DNA of 64,000 nt, taken from contig JBATUR010000054.1 of assembly GCA_049671305.1 (NCBI GenBank), forward strand, positions 62,001 through 126,000, read 5' to 3'. The position numbers and the translations under genes are program-made. Below are positions 42,735 through 51,751 of this stretch, one piece after another; within the stretch, counting starts at the first letter, position 1; each line of letters starts with the position of its first letter. The DNA comes from CADCTM01 sp049671305. Lineage in GTDB: Bacteria; Cyanobacteriota; Cyanobacteriia; Cyanobacteriales; Coleofasciculaceae. Under the pieces are notes generated by a model, which was not told the DNA's origin, did not search any database, and saw only the letters and a list, made by a program, of their open reading frames with translations.

Positions 42735-42763
42735 TTGATGCACTACTTTTACAATATTATCTT
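42735..42763 (+). promoter_or_regulatory. Sigma-70-like promoter upstream of the folded RNA
   Basis: TTGATG (42735-42740) and TATCTT (42758-42763) are separated by exactly 17 bases. The predicted start, about seven bases after the -10, is at 42770-42771, the first base of the outer stem of the RNA described next. Confidence 0.45.
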
Positions 42764-42770
42764 TACTCTA

Positions 42771-42848
42771 GTGTCGTTGTACTAGCAACTGAGTGCTTTG
42801 GGGTTTTCTTTCTCAGTTCACAACCCCTTTGTTGTACAATCACGACAC
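42771..42848 (+). ncRNA. Candidate pseudoknotted RNA (small RNA or leader of GNAT gene)
   Basis: An outer stem pairs GTGTCGT (42771-42777) with ACGACAC (42842-42848) and continues as TGTAC/GTACA (42834-42838) after a three-base bulge. Inside it AACTGAG (42787-42793) pairs with CTCAGTT (42812-42818). The loop of that helix holds GGGGTT (42800-42805), which matches AACCCC (42822-42827) beyond it, so the two helices interleave as an H-type pseudoknot. The start coincides with the predicted transcription start. It may be a free small RNA or a 5' leader of the GNAT gene at 43104. No known cyanobacterial RNA family was matched. Confidence 0.4.
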
Positions 42849-43103
42849 AAGTCTGATATCATACTCTATCTTCTTGTTCGAGTTCAGGCGTCTGGTGTCC
42901 TACCCTAAAGAAGAGAAAATCTCAGCAGTAGAGCTGCAGGACAACTGTTAGCTCGATACAATTGGTTAGATATTGATCTCAAAAAACGAGTTGCCAAACG
43001 TCCCGGCATTGTAACAATTAATCTCAGGTTGGTGTTTATACAAGTTTTGACGGTTTATTTCGGCTGAATATTCTCTATTTTTTATCCAAATATACTTCTG
43101 GTT

Positions 43104-43733
43104 GTGAACTCCTGCTTCTTCTTCTTGACGCGCTCTGAACCAGCCCCTGCTGGTCAAAATGCCGTTTTTACCAGTGCTTCCCATTTCACGATTCGTGCCG
43201 CTCAAGTTCGAGACTTGAATACTCTTGCGGAAATTCTTACCGATAGTTTTCACCCGCCCACCGGTTTGATGCGTTGGGCGGCGCCGATGTTGCGATTAGG
43301 AATTTATGAAGATTTACGCAATCGACTCCGCTCTAATACGCCCCATTTTGCTTGTTTTGTGGCTGTTGCCTCTATGCCTACTGCGACAGGTTACCGCGAG
43401 GAATTGGTGGGTACAGTAGAATTAGCTTTGCGTACTTCTTGGCAACCTGGGTCTTCTCAGTATCCCTACATCTCTAACTTGGCTGTCAGTCATTCCTGTC
43501 GCCGTCAAGGCGTGGCTCGGCAATTATTGCTTGCCTGTGAGCGAACTTCTCTAGAATGGGGTTACTCTGACCTCTACCTCCATGTGTTAGAAAATAACCA
43601 TCAAGCAAGGCAGCTTTATCTCAAGGCTGGTTATCAATTTCGTCAGTCTGAATCTGATTTGCTGACTTGGCTACTGGGGCGACCTAAACGACTGTTTTTG
43701 CAAAAGCATTCTGCACCGCCTGTTAAGAGTTGA
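43104..43733 (+). CDS. GNAT family N-acetyltransferase
   Basis: This 209-residue protein has the acetyl-CoA fold in residues about 28-190: 'FTIRAAQVRDLNTLAEILTD' (motif C), 'ELVGTVELALRT', then 'YPYISNLAVSHSCRRQGVAR' with R-R-Q-G-V-A-R, which matches the pyrophosphate-binding loop Q/RxxGxG/A, and 'LHVLENNHQARQLYLKAGYQF' (motif B). The start is GTG 43104. The 30-residue N-terminal extension has no signal. Plastid Ycf52-like relatives are similar. Substrate unknown. The long leader contains a foldable RNA element. The next gene follows 97 bases downstream on the same strand. Confidence 0.88.
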   Translation: MNSCFFFLTRSEPAPAGQNAVFTSASHFTIRAAQVRDLNTLAEILTDSFHPPTGLMRWAAPMLRLGIYEDLRNRLRSNTPHFACFVAVASMPTATGYREELVGTVELALRTSWQPGSSQYPYISNLAVSHSCRRQGVARQLLLACERTSLEWGYSDLYLHVLENNHQARQLYLKAGYQFRQSESDLLTWLLGRPKRLFLQKHSAPPVKS

Positions 43734-43830
43734 TATTCACTCACAGCACAGCCTTCTTAAAAATACTGAAGGTAATCTTGGTATCGAACTAGAAAGCCAC
43801 AATTTCCACAAAAGTTACATCTCCCCCGTT

Positions 43831-44271
43831 ATGGAAATCCTCAAACAGCTACATGAGCAACAACTACTGGTTGTTAATACCAAGCGTCGCAATGGTTTAA
43901 TTCTCTACAAACGCTATCACGCTGAATTTGCAGGTCCTGGATCAGCTATTGGTGGTTTGTTTGATCTCGATTGTCAGCGTGTGCTACCTGTGGGTAATTT
44001 GTCGCTGGTTTCGGCGGAGTCGGCAGATGAAAGGCAACGGGCGTATTTGATTCGGCGGCAGTGGGTACGACTGACTCTCGAAATTACTGATAATCCTGTC
44101 CCCTTACAACGCGCTCAAAAAATCCTTAATCAGTTTGAGGGCTTTTTTGATACTGCGACAATTGCTAAAGTCCCTGATGATGCTTTTGCCTTTTTGGTTG
44201 GTGTTTTACCTAATACGATTAGGAAAGTGCGGAACACGGCGGATCGGGTTGATGTTAGTCTCAGCAATTAA
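43831..44271 (+). CDS. Conserved-looking hypothetical protein
   Basis: This 146-residue soluble protein starts at ATG 43831. The first half has 'RRNGLILYKRYHAEFAGPGS' and 'IGGLFDLDCQRVLPVGNLSL'; the second half has 'EITDNPVPLQRAQKILNQFE' and 'AFLVGVLPNTIRKVRN'. The sequence is regular with mixed alpha/beta character and no membrane segment. I do not recognise the family. Its position after the GNAT gene on the same strand suggests a possible joint transcript, and it converges on the next methyltransferase with 14 bases between stop codons. Confidence 0.65.
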   Translation: MEILKQLHEQQLLVVNTKRRNGLILYKRYHAEFAGPGSAIGGLFDLDCQRVLPVGNLSLVSAESADERQRAYLIRRQWVRLTLEITDNPVPLQRAQKILNQFEGFFDTATIAKVPDDAFAFLVGVLPNTIRKVRNTADRVDVSLSN

Positions 44272-44285
44272 AACAAGCTAGTGGT

Positions 44286-45143
44286 TTAGTCTTTGGGCGC
44301 CAACTGCCATAGTTGTATTTCATAGCTGAGATGACGCTCAAAAAGCCTATTGGCATCCACTCCTTCGGTAATTAGTGTATTTATCCATTTTCCTAAAAAA
44401 TGCTTGAGTAGCTTGTACAACAATGGCACGGTAATCTCAACTAAATCCCCAAGGTATTTGAGGGTTGTTAGTCCGTAAGTCTGAAATTCCTTAACATATA
44501 ATTCGAGACTTGGCGCTATTTGCGAGGAAATGTCTTCGGTTTTGAGCAGATTAAATCCGGCTTTTTCCATTGCGGTGTTAATCTCAGCAACTACATGGCA
44601 ATTGGAAAAGATGCCTGAAGTATATGTGGCATCAGTCCGCAACATATCGGCAAGCAACACATAGCCGCCTGGGTTGAGCAGACGGGCAGCGCCATTGGCA
44701 ATGTCTTCTGCCGACATATATTGACTACTTTCACTAAAAAGCAATAAATCGTAAGATCGGGCAATTTGGAAGTCTTCAAATCGGCTCAGATGAAACTTTG
44801 CCTGCCCTTTGGTATTTTTGAGAAACTGTTCTTCTTGGAATGCGTCTGGGGCAAGCCCTTCCACTGTAAAACCACGCTCTAGCATATAGGAAGCATTACC
44901 ACCAATTCCACAACCAACATCCAAGATGGTTTTTGTGCCTGTGGGAATATATGACAGCAAACGCGCCGCATAAGCTTCTTGGGCTGCACGAAATCGGGGA
45001 ATTGTCAAGTCATCTACAGAATCGGGCAACGGCTCCCAATAGCCGTAATGCAGGTAAGGCGATTTGGTGAGCCCAAGGTAATACTCAAGGGCGGCGTTTT
45101 GATAGCGAGTGGTTTTGGAGATGCGGAGCGGCTTTGATGGCAT
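44286..45143 (-). CDS. Class I SAM-dependent methyltransferase
   Basis: This 285-residue methyltransferase resembles the sarcosine/tocopherol-type small-molecule group. 'YYLGLTKSPYLHYGYWEPLP' precedes the SAM motif I 'TILDVGCGIGGNASYMLERG' (about 72-91), and 'LLLFSESSQYM' and 'ARLLNPGGYVLLADMLRT' are the later motifs. ATG 45143 is preferred to TTG 45152. The Y-x-x-L-H-Y-G-Y-W opening is shared with enzymes acting on hydrophobic or amine substrates in the cytosol. Substrate unknown; no pathway partner is adjacent. Confidence 0.84.
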   Translation of the reverse strand: MPSKPLRISKTTRYQNAALEYYLGLTKSPYLHYGYWEPLPDSVDDLTIPRFRAAQEAYAARLLSYIPTGTKTILDVGCGIGGNASYMLERGFTVEGLAPDAFQEEQFLKNTKGQAKFHLSRFEDFQIARSYDLLLFSESSQYMSAEDIANGAARLLNPGGYVLLADMLRTDATYTSGIFSNCHVVAEINTAMEKAGFNLLKTEDISSQIAPSLELYVKEFQTYGLTTLKYLGDLVEITVPLLYKLLKHFLGKWINTLITEGVDANRLFERHLSYEIQLWQLAPKD

Positions 45144-45286
45144 TAAATACAACTATGAAGCTGAATAGTTGAGACGAAATTTGGTGGTTGCCTGTCATTA
45201 AGCAATCGGTGTTTTCAATGGTAGCAGTTGATGGCTAAAATCAATCTGCTTATTTTTACACTCAACGCCAAGACGATTAGTGATGC

Positions 45287-46684
45287 CTACTCATTCATAC
45301 CTCGTAGTGTGGCAACAGCAGAAGGAGATACCCGATTTAGGTAACGGAAGATCCAATACTTAATTACAGAATCTAAAATAACTGGAAAGGTAGCAATAAA
45401 TAAGAAGATAAATTCTCGACTTTCTGGTAATCCCAGATGTCGTGATACCCCTTCTAAGATAACTTCCCAACCGTGAGGAGAGTGGAAACCAACAAAGATA
45501 TCTGTAAACAAAATGATGATAAAGGCTTTGGCACTGTCGCTTAGACCATAAACAATATCATCCATAAATGATTTTAAAATGATAATGTCTTGACGGCTAT
45601 TGACAAGAACTAAGACAAAAGCCAGTAAAGATAGCAAATCGGCAAAAATATTTTTAATGGCGTCGCTGCTTCTGTAATGGTATTCTTCTGCCAACTCTTG
45701 CGCTTTTTCTTGAATTCTTTCGTTTTTTTCTTCAGTAGAAATTGGCGGCGCAAATCCGAGTAGGTTTTTAAATCTTAGTTCTTCTTCAAATTTTTTGAGT
45801 TCTTCAAAAGCTTCTTCTTCTAAATCCATGTTTAAGAAAATATGAGTAGCTTCTACTGCTTCTGATTGTTTCCGAAAATGGTCAACAACTGGGCTGACCA
45901 AAAAAGTTTTCGTAACTTGTTGGGTTAAAATAGGAACAATGATAAGAGTTAGCAAAAACTTGAGGGAAATGATAGTTTTTACTTTCGAGTTGCGAAAATT
46001 TTTCACAACCTTTTCTTCGGCTTTGGGGTCTAATTCTGCCTGAATTCTATTAAACGTTCTTAAAATTGAACGTGGTAACACGCCTGTCTTATCTGTCTTA
46101 CCTGTTGGGAGATTATTAACGGCTGCAGTTTTGCCGTTGTTGGGCTGTAGAATAGTCTTAGGTTCATCACTTACGCTTTCATTAGTGATTACATCATTGA
46201 TATCAGCTCTAATAATTTGATTAGATGGTTTTGAAGATAAGGCTATTAAAGAGGTAGCGCTTGGTTTTGTGAAAGCTGGCTCTGAGTATTTTGCTATAAT
46301 TTGATCAATGAAGTTGAGTTTTTCGACGATAATAGATTGCTTTTCATTGAGATCCAAAGGATAGTATTGAGTCGGCTTGTCGATCGCCTCTATGCTGCTT
46401 GTATTAATGCGTTTGGGTTCGGAACCACTAAAAACTGAACGACTGCTTTTAAACTCTGTAAGTCTGACTTTGATTGTTTGTAAATACTTATAGAGGTCTG
46501 ACTCAAAATAAGCGACAACACTGCTACTTTGATCAGTATACTCAGCGGAAATCTTTTTGCCGCCAAAATGCTCATCTTCAATCGCTTTGATCATCAAGGC
46601 TGCTTTATAAGCTTGATCAAGAGCACGTTCAGGTGTATCTAAAAACCATTGATTAGCCGCACGTAATACACTATTAAAATTCAT
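45287..46684 (-). CDS. pcxA: Proton extrusion protein PcxA (CemA family)
   Basis: This 465-residue cytoplasmic membrane protein is needed for light-dependent proton release and linked to inorganic carbon and pH homeostasis. The N-terminal half (1-240) is soluble and variable. The C-terminal CemA domain (about 245-465) starts at 'LKFLLTLIIVPILTQQVTKT' and includes 'SDAIKNIFADLLSLLAFVLV', 'FIIILFTDIFVGFHSPHGWE' and 'ILDSVIKYWIFRYLNRVSPS'. Four spans are visible, with the conserved F-H-S-P-H-G-W-E segment. Plastid CemA is the short homologue; length and domain order here are those of cyanobacterial PcxA. Confidence 0.96.
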   Translation of the reverse strand: MNFNSVLRAANQWFLDTPERALDQAYKAALMIKAIEDEHFGGKKISAEYTDQSSSVVAYFESDLYKYLQTIKVRLTEFKSSRSVFSGSEPKRINTSSIEAIDKPTQYYPLDLNEKQSIIVEKLNFIDQIIAKYSEPAFTKPSATSLIALSSKPSNQIIRADINDVITNESVSDEPKTILQPNNGKTAAVNNLPTGKTDKTGVLPRSILRTFNRIQAELDPKAEEKVVKNFRNSKVKTIISLKFLLTLIIVPILTQQVTKTFLVSPVVDHFRKQSEAVEATHIFLNMDLEEEAFEELKKFEEELRFKNLLGFAPPISTEEKNERIQEKAQELAEEYHYRSSDAIKNIFADLLSLLAFVLVLVNSRQDIIILKSFMDDIVYGLSDSAKAFIIILFTDIFVGFHSPHGWEVILEGVSRHLGLPESREFIFLFIATFPVILDSVIKYWIFRYLNRVSPSAVATLRGMNE

Positions 46685-46798
46685 TTTGTTAGCTGATTTT
46701 CAGCAAAAACTCTCACCAACGCCTGACATCTTAACACTGTCAGAACTTGATAAATCTAGTGTATGTAGTATATAAAAAAAATGCAGGAAGGGTATTAA

Positions 46799-48949
46799 GT
46801 GTTGAAAAATTCAATTTGGATAACTGGCTCAACACGCAGTGGCAAAACAACCCAACTTGTGGCACAGTTTCAGCAATGGATAGCCCAAGGAGTGGTGCAA
46901 GCAATGCCCCGACGCTTTGTGTCGTCTCATCGTCGCAGCCTAATTACACCAGCTATTTTAGTATTTGCCGCCAATGATGACAATCGTCGGGATTTAGCCC
47001 AACAAATTACCACAGCAATTCAAGGACGATATCCTGTAGTTGCCAAAACACCTTTAGGTTTTTTTCAGGATGAAGTTAGGTTATTTTGGCCCCTTTTAAT
47101 TAGGCGCTTAAATCTACGGGCACAGTTTCCCTTAAGACTACGCCCAGAAACTGAGCAACAATTAGCAATAGAATTTTGGAGTGCTACTTTAGAGCAATGG
47201 CAGCATCAACTACCTGGTGCTAATTTGGCAATGAAAGTCCGCACCCTCTTAGATTTATTACAACTAGCTGCTGTTAGTGGTACACCAAGAGAAGATGTGG
47301 TTAGTATTCTCCAACAAGGCATCTCGGAAACAGAAGGCACACCCCAACTTTGGGAAATTGTCGGAAAAATGCTGGAAGATTGGCGATGTTGGTGTTTGGA
47401 GCGAGGACTACTAACTTATGGCATTATTTGTGAATTATATTGGCGAGAATTGCTGGCAGATGCTACCTACCAAGAACACTTAAAACAACGCTATCGTGCT
47501 GTATTAGCAGATGATCTTGATGATTATCCGGCTATTGCACGAGACTTATTTGAATATCTTTTAGACCAAGGCGCAGTTGGTGCATTTAGTTATAATCCTG
47601 ATGGTCAAGTGCGCTTGGGACTAAATGCTGATCCTAACTATATGTCAGGTTTGGCGGCGCGTTGCCAAATTCAAACCTTGGCGACTCCACCCGACTCCTT
47701 ATGTGAGAAATTCGGAGATTTGATTAATGAGTCGCTGATTTTGGATATGCCATCGGCATTAAAATCAATACAAACGACTTCTCGTGCCGCTTTGTTACGA
47801 GAAACCGCTAATGTGATTGTCCTCGCCGTAAAATCAGGAATACCACCAGAAGAAATGGCGATTATTGCGCCTGGTTTAGATGCGATCGCACGCTACACTC
47901 TAACTGATATCTTCGCAAGTCATGGCATCTCTGTCGAACCGCTTAACGACCAACGCCCCCTAATTAGTTCTCCAATGATTCGTGCCTTACTAACACTCCT
48001 AGCTTTAGTTTATCCAGGCTTAGGGCGCTTAGTAGACCGCGATGCCGTAGCCGAAATGCTGGTGATCCTGAGTCAGAAACAAGACACAAAAGGAAACGTA
48101 CAGGAAAACCAAATTATTGCTCATATTGACCCAGTGAGAGCCGGATTACTTGCAGATTACTGCTATTTGCCCGACACGGAAGAACCACGCTTGCTGGCAG
48201 TCGAGTCGTTTCCCCGTTGGGATAGGTTAGGGCAGCGGGCGAGTGCGGCTTATTTAGAAATTGTGCAATGGTTAGAACAACAGCGATCGCAACAAGCACA
48301 AAATTTACTTCCTTCCTCCTGTCTACTCGTCCTCAATAGTGCTATTGGGGAATTTTTGTGGAATGGCAGCAACTTACCCTACGACCAATTATCGGCTTTA
48401 CGAGAACTGATGGAAACCGCCCAACATTATTGGGAAGTTGAGGGGCGACTGCGGCAAACTGTGTTACAATCTGATATTGGTCGGCAACAGGGCGGTGCAA
48501 ATAACACCACAATTGGGCAGTTTATTCAACTGCTGCGTCGTGGTACAGTTACCGCAAATCCTTATCCTGTGAGACGCCTTGCCCCCGGTAGTAGTGGGGC
48601 GATCACTTTAGCAACTATCTTTCAATATCGCGCTAGTCGCCGCTCTCACCGTTGGCAATTTTGGCTAGATGCGGGTTCGCCGTTGTGGAATAAAGGCGGT
48701 GCTGCTAGCTTGTTTGGGGCGAATTTATTTCTTTGGGGATGGTCAGGACGCCCACTCACAGAAGACGATAAGCAAGAGGCTGATCAAGAGCGTCTACAAA
48801 GAATTTGGCGTGATTTATTGGGGCGTGCAGACGAGCGAGTTTATTTGTGTCATAGTGAGCTTGCTGTTAATGGTATTGAGCAAGATGGACCGCTTTTAAC
48901 TTTAGTTCATGGGGCAGTTGAGATAGATAAAAAAGCGCTGAAACTTTAA
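46799..48949 (+). CDS. P-loop ATPase of the UvrD/AddB-like superfamily
   Basis: This 716-residue protein has Walker A 'WITGSTRSGKTTQLVAQF' at residues 7-24 and a Walker B-like 'RAVLADDLDDYPAIARDLF' near residue 240, the order and spacing of SF1 helicase-type proteins. Around it 'LLRETANVIVLAVKSGIPPE' and 'IIAPGLDAIARYTLTDIFAS' resemble the AddB/RexB helicase-related subunits. The C-terminal half lacks an obvious cysteine cluster or RecB nuclease motif. Start GTG 46799 is preceded by AGGAAGGG. Cyanobacterial homologues are annotated variously as recombinase family proteins. DNA repair is a family-based guess. Confidence 0.7.
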   Translation: MLKNSIWITGSTRSGKTTQLVAQFQQWIAQGVVQAMPRRFVSSHRRSLITPAILVFAANDDNRRDLAQQITTAIQGRYPVVAKTPLGFFQDEVRLFWPLLIRRLNLRAQFPLRLRPETEQQLAIEFWSATLEQWQHQLPGANLAMKVRTLLDLLQLAAVSGTPREDVVSILQQGISETEGTPQLWEIVGKMLEDWRCWCLERGLLTYGIICELYWRELLADATYQEHLKQRYRAVLADDLDDYPAIARDLFEYLLDQGAVGAFSYNPDGQVRLGLNADPNYMSGLAARCQIQTLATPPDSLCEKFGDLINESLILDMPSALKSIQTTSRAALLRETANVIVLAVKSGIPPEEMAIIAPGLDAIARYTLTDIFASHGISVEPLNDQRPLISSPMIRALLTLLALVYPGLGRLVDRDAVAEMLVILSQKQDTKGNVQENQIIAHIDPVRAGLLADYCYLPDTEEPRLLAVESFPRWDRLGQRASAAYLEIVQWLEQQRSQQAQNLLPSSCLLVLNSAIGEFLWNGSNLPYDQLSALRELMETAQHYWEVEGRLRQTVLQSDIGRQQGGANNTTIGQFIQLLRRGTVTANPYPVRRLAPGSSGAITLATIFQYRASRRSHRWQFWLDAGSPLWNKGGAASLFGANLFLWGWSGRPLTEDDKQEADQERLQRIWRDLLGRADERVYLCHSELAVNGIEQDGPLLTLVHGAVEIDKKALKL

Positions 48950-49178
48950 ATTTTGACGATACTCACTCTTTAGATAGACGTTAATTGTCAAGACAGTATC
49001 TATTGTTCTGATGTGGTGCTGTGATTTTTTTAGGTAAATAATTAATCCCAATTCTTGGCTCTGCAATTTGTTTCTATTTTGTCAATTTTTACGTTTGATA
49101 TTTAAGAAAAGCACACCTAAGAAATTGGAGCAGTACCACAATTTATACGCCGATACATACCAAGGTTCGACGATTTTT

Positions 49179-50123
49179 ATGAAGACTATTGGTTTTAAAA
49201 AACTGTCTTTGTTGTTGGGTGCAGCTACTTTAATGCTTGGTTTTAATGAGCCGAAAGTCCAAGCTCAAACGGTAGCTAATACAAATGAGCCAGCTACAAC
49301 GCCAAGTTTATTAGATAATAAGACGCTCAATACCCCGACAAATGAGGCTCAGGTTTCCTTGTCTGAAGCTAATGCAGCTACTATTCCTGCCTTAGTGCAG
49401 TCTCAACCGCTTCCTGGCACAACTGCCACTCCGTCGGCTGTATTTAGGACTCAACCTGCCAACACTGTAGCGCCGTTGGCTCAAGCCCAAGAAACGTCGC
49501 CTGGTAATTCCAGACCTGATGTTATTGTCCCCTCAACGCCGACACCAACTACTCCTGGGACGTTTACCCCAAGTACCCCGACTCCTATGGAAGAAACACC
49601 GGCACCCGGTACGTTTACACCAAGTACCCCAACTCCGACTGCCCCATTTGATACGACGCCGGCACAAACTCCCGGCACGAGGGTTATTACCCCTGGTAGG
49701 GCAACAAGTTCTGGTTCTAGCTATGTTGGTGTGGGCGGTAACATTGGTTTGGGTGATGGCGATACAGCTATTGGTGAAGGTAGTTTTGCTATTCTGAGTA
49801 AAATTGGCTTAACTAGGAATTTTTCTGTCCGTCCGGCGGCTTTGTTTGGTGATAATGTCACGATCATGTTGCCTGTAACTTATGATTTTAGGTTTGGTGA
49901 AGGACCAACAGAAGAACTTGGCTTTACGGCGGCACCATTTGTCGGCGCTGGTGCGGCTATTTCTACAGGCGATGATAGTTCGGTTGATTTGTTATTAACT
50001 GGCGGTATTGATGTACCTTTGGGTTCGCAATTTACGGCTACGGCTTCGGTGAATGCTTCGGTGACGGGTAATGTTGCTGTTGGGCTTTTGCTGGGTGTTG
50101 GTTATAATTTCAATGGTTTCTAA
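49179..50123 (+). CDS. Exported Pro/Thr-rich protein with C-terminal beta-barrel-like domain
   Basis: This is a 314-residue secreted or outer-membrane protein. ATG 49179 gives the signal peptide 'LSLLLGAATLMLGFNEPKVQA' (an earlier in-frame start adds 37 unrelated residues). Residues about 30-180 are low complexity, including two repeats of TFTPSTPTP. Residues about 190-314 contain alternating strands ('YVGVGGNIGLGDGDTAIGEG', 'VTIMLPVTYDFRF', 'FVGAGAAISTG', 'LLLTGGIDVPLG') and end 'GVGYNFNGF', with the terminal aromatic typical of outer-membrane barrels. Function unknown. A GTAGAGACG palindrome follows the stop. Confidence 0.76.
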   Translation: MKTIGFKKLSLLLGAATLMLGFNEPKVQAQTVANTNEPATTPSLLDNKTLNTPTNEAQVSLSEANAATIPALVQSQPLPGTTATPSAVFRTQPANTVAPLAQAQETSPGNSRPDVIVPSTPTPTTPGTFTPSTPTPMEETPAPGTFTPSTPTPTAPFDTTPAQTPGTRVITPGRATSSGSSYVGVGGNIGLGDGDTAIGEGSFAILSKIGLTRNFSVRPAALFGDNVTIMLPVTYDFRFGEGPTEELGFTAAPFVGAGAAISTGDDSSVDLLLTGGIDVPLGSQFTATASVNASVTGNVAVGLLLGVGYNFNGF

Positions 50124-50186
50124 TTGAAGCGGTGTTTTTGTTTAGAAATAGCAGATATTTTGCTGTTTTTAAATTCTTAAAATGTA

Positions 50187-50215
50187 GTAGAGACGTTCCT
50201 GCAAGACGTCTCTAC
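50187..50215. terminator. GTAGAGACGT palindrome between convergent genes
   Basis: GTAGAGACGT (50187-50196) and ACGTCTCTAC (50206-50215) pair perfectly over 10 bp with a nine-base loop. It is placed between the ends of the barrel protein gene and the kinase gene, four bases from the latter. Same core as 15114-15148 and the array at 37306. Confidence 0.75.
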
Positions 50216-50219
50216 GATC

Positions 50220-51455
50220 TCAACCCCCAACGAAGCCGAGCATCGCTAATGCTATATACCAAACAATTAAAGATGCTGGTATGCCAAAGAGCAGTCCGGC
50301 AATTGCCCAGCCTCGTTGATGGGCTTTAAAATGCTGGACGCTGCGCCATCTGCGGCTTTTCCACGCCCATTCGTTGCCTTTTGAACCTAGAGCGATCGCC
50401 ATTAAGAATCCAACTTGTGGTACAAAGGCGAGTAATCCAATCCAAACATGATTAGAAAAGGGCCAAAAGTAGGGCATCAAAAAGGCTCCCCAATTCCAAC
50501 CTTTGATTTCATCTGGTACGGGTATTGTGGTATCAAATAAGTTGCCATGTCCAGAGGTATTGTTAGTACTATCTGAGAGAAAAGCATTTAGACTCGGAGG
50601 AATTGCTGTTAATTGCTCTGAAGAATTATTAATACCTAAGTCAGCCTTTGATGAGATGCCAGAATCGAGGGCATGGAGTGCTTCTGTGGCACTTTTAAAG
50701 CGGTTTTCTGGCGCCGGTTCGATTAGTTTCTCAATCCAGTTTTCCATTCGGGAACTGAGGCTAACTCGATCGTTATAGCAGATGCGTAAATGTCGTTGTG
50801 GTAAGTCTGCGGGCGAGATGCCGGTGAGTAGGTGAATTAAGGTTGCGCCCAAGGCATAAAGATCGGATGCTGGTACTGCTCTACCGCCAAATTGCTCCAT
50901 TGGCGCATAGCCGTAAGTGCCGACAACGGTGAAGGTTGCGCCTTCTTTGGCAGCTCTATCTTGTACTGCACCAAAGTCTACTAGGTAAATTTGGTCATCG
51001 TCACCCCAAATTAAGTTACTGGGTTTGATGTCGCGGTGCAAGACGGTGGGATTGAGTTGATGGAGAAATTCAAGAATTTCTAGTACTTCTATGGCTATTT
51101 GACGGACTTGTTTGGGGGTAAAGTGTTTGCCGTGGTTGATTTGTGAGCGCAGTGATGAGCCTGGGATATATTCTTGCACTAAGCCAAACCAAAGCGATCG
51201 CTCATCGATGTGAAAGTAGTCGTAATATTTAGGAATACGTGGATGATTGAGCTGTTTGAGGATCTGTGCTTCTCGTTCAAATAACTTTAAATCATCCCAC
51301 TGCACTTCGCCGCCAAATGCCAGTAACTTAACAACCACTGGCTTAAAGGGCAATATTCCCATATCTTCGGCTAGCCAGGTTTGACGCCCCGCATTGTGCC
51401 CTAGTTTTTGTTTGAGCTGGTAACGCTCATGTAATACTTGTTCCGCTTCCAGCAT
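50220..51455 (-). CDS. Serine/threonine protein kinase with C-terminal membrane domain
   Basis: This 411-residue eukaryote-like kinase has an N-lobe with 'YQLKQKLGHNAGRQTWLAED' and the ATP-lysine in 'PVVVKLLAF'. 'TVLHRDIKPSNLIWGDD' is the catalytic HRD loop and 'YLVDFGAVQDRA' the metal-binding DFG. 'YGYAPMEQFGGRAVPASDLY' is the APE-like substrate segment. After residue 290 comes a linker and two or three membrane spans near 320-400 ('WGAFLMPYFWPFSNHVWIGL', 'WAIAGLLFGIPASLIVWYI'), so it is membrane-tethered with the kinase in the cytosol. No extracellular sensor domain is evident. Single gene. Confidence 0.93.
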   Translation of the reverse strand: MLEAEQVLHERYQLKQKLGHNAGRQTWLAEDMGILPFKPVVVKLLAFGGEVQWDDLKLFEREAQILKQLNHPRIPKYYDYFHIDERSLWFGLVQEYIPGSSLRSQINHGKHFTPKQVRQIAIEVLEILEFLHQLNPTVLHRDIKPSNLIWGDDDQIYLVDFGAVQDRAAKEGATFTVVGTYGYAPMEQFGGRAVPASDLYALGATLIHLLTGISPADLPQRHLRICYNDRVSLSSRMENWIEKLIEPAPENRFKSATEALHALDSGISSKADLGINNSSEQLTAIPPSLNAFLSDSTNNTSGHGNLFDTTIPVPDEIKGWNWGAFLMPYFWPFSNHVWIGLLAFVPQVGFLMAIALGSKGNEWAWKSRRWRSVQHFKAHQRGWAIAGLLFGIPASLIVWYIALAMLGFVGG

Positions 51456-51751
51456 CTACCTTTAATTCCTTAAAGTCTCATTTCTCTAATGTAGCGACAA
51501 GTCTTTTTTTTTCAGGGAATTTTGAAGAATTTATTCTGACATTTTGTACCTGCTGGTTGGCAAATTGGCATTTGTGGCTATACAAAACAATTCAATCCTG
51601 GTTCAGAATTTTGGCAGTCTATGCTTGCTATTCTCTCCCTAGGCAGATGTGAAGCCAGTGGGTTTGCTAATTTTATCTCGGCAATTGTTACAATCGTGTC
51701 TTATTTCTGGTTTGAAAAATTATATTTACTCTTCTAGTCTGCCATTTTAAC

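Larger units (their letters stand above)
42039..43103. other. Gene-poor kilobase upstream of the GNAT gene
   Basis: Upstream of the giant kinase gene on one side and the GNAT gene on the other, this 1065-base stretch has no supported protein gene except a doubtful 78-codon frame. Its centre holds a sigma-70-like promoter (42735-42763) and a foldable RNA (42771-42848), listed separately. No tRNA or repeat was found in the rest. Confidence 0.5.
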
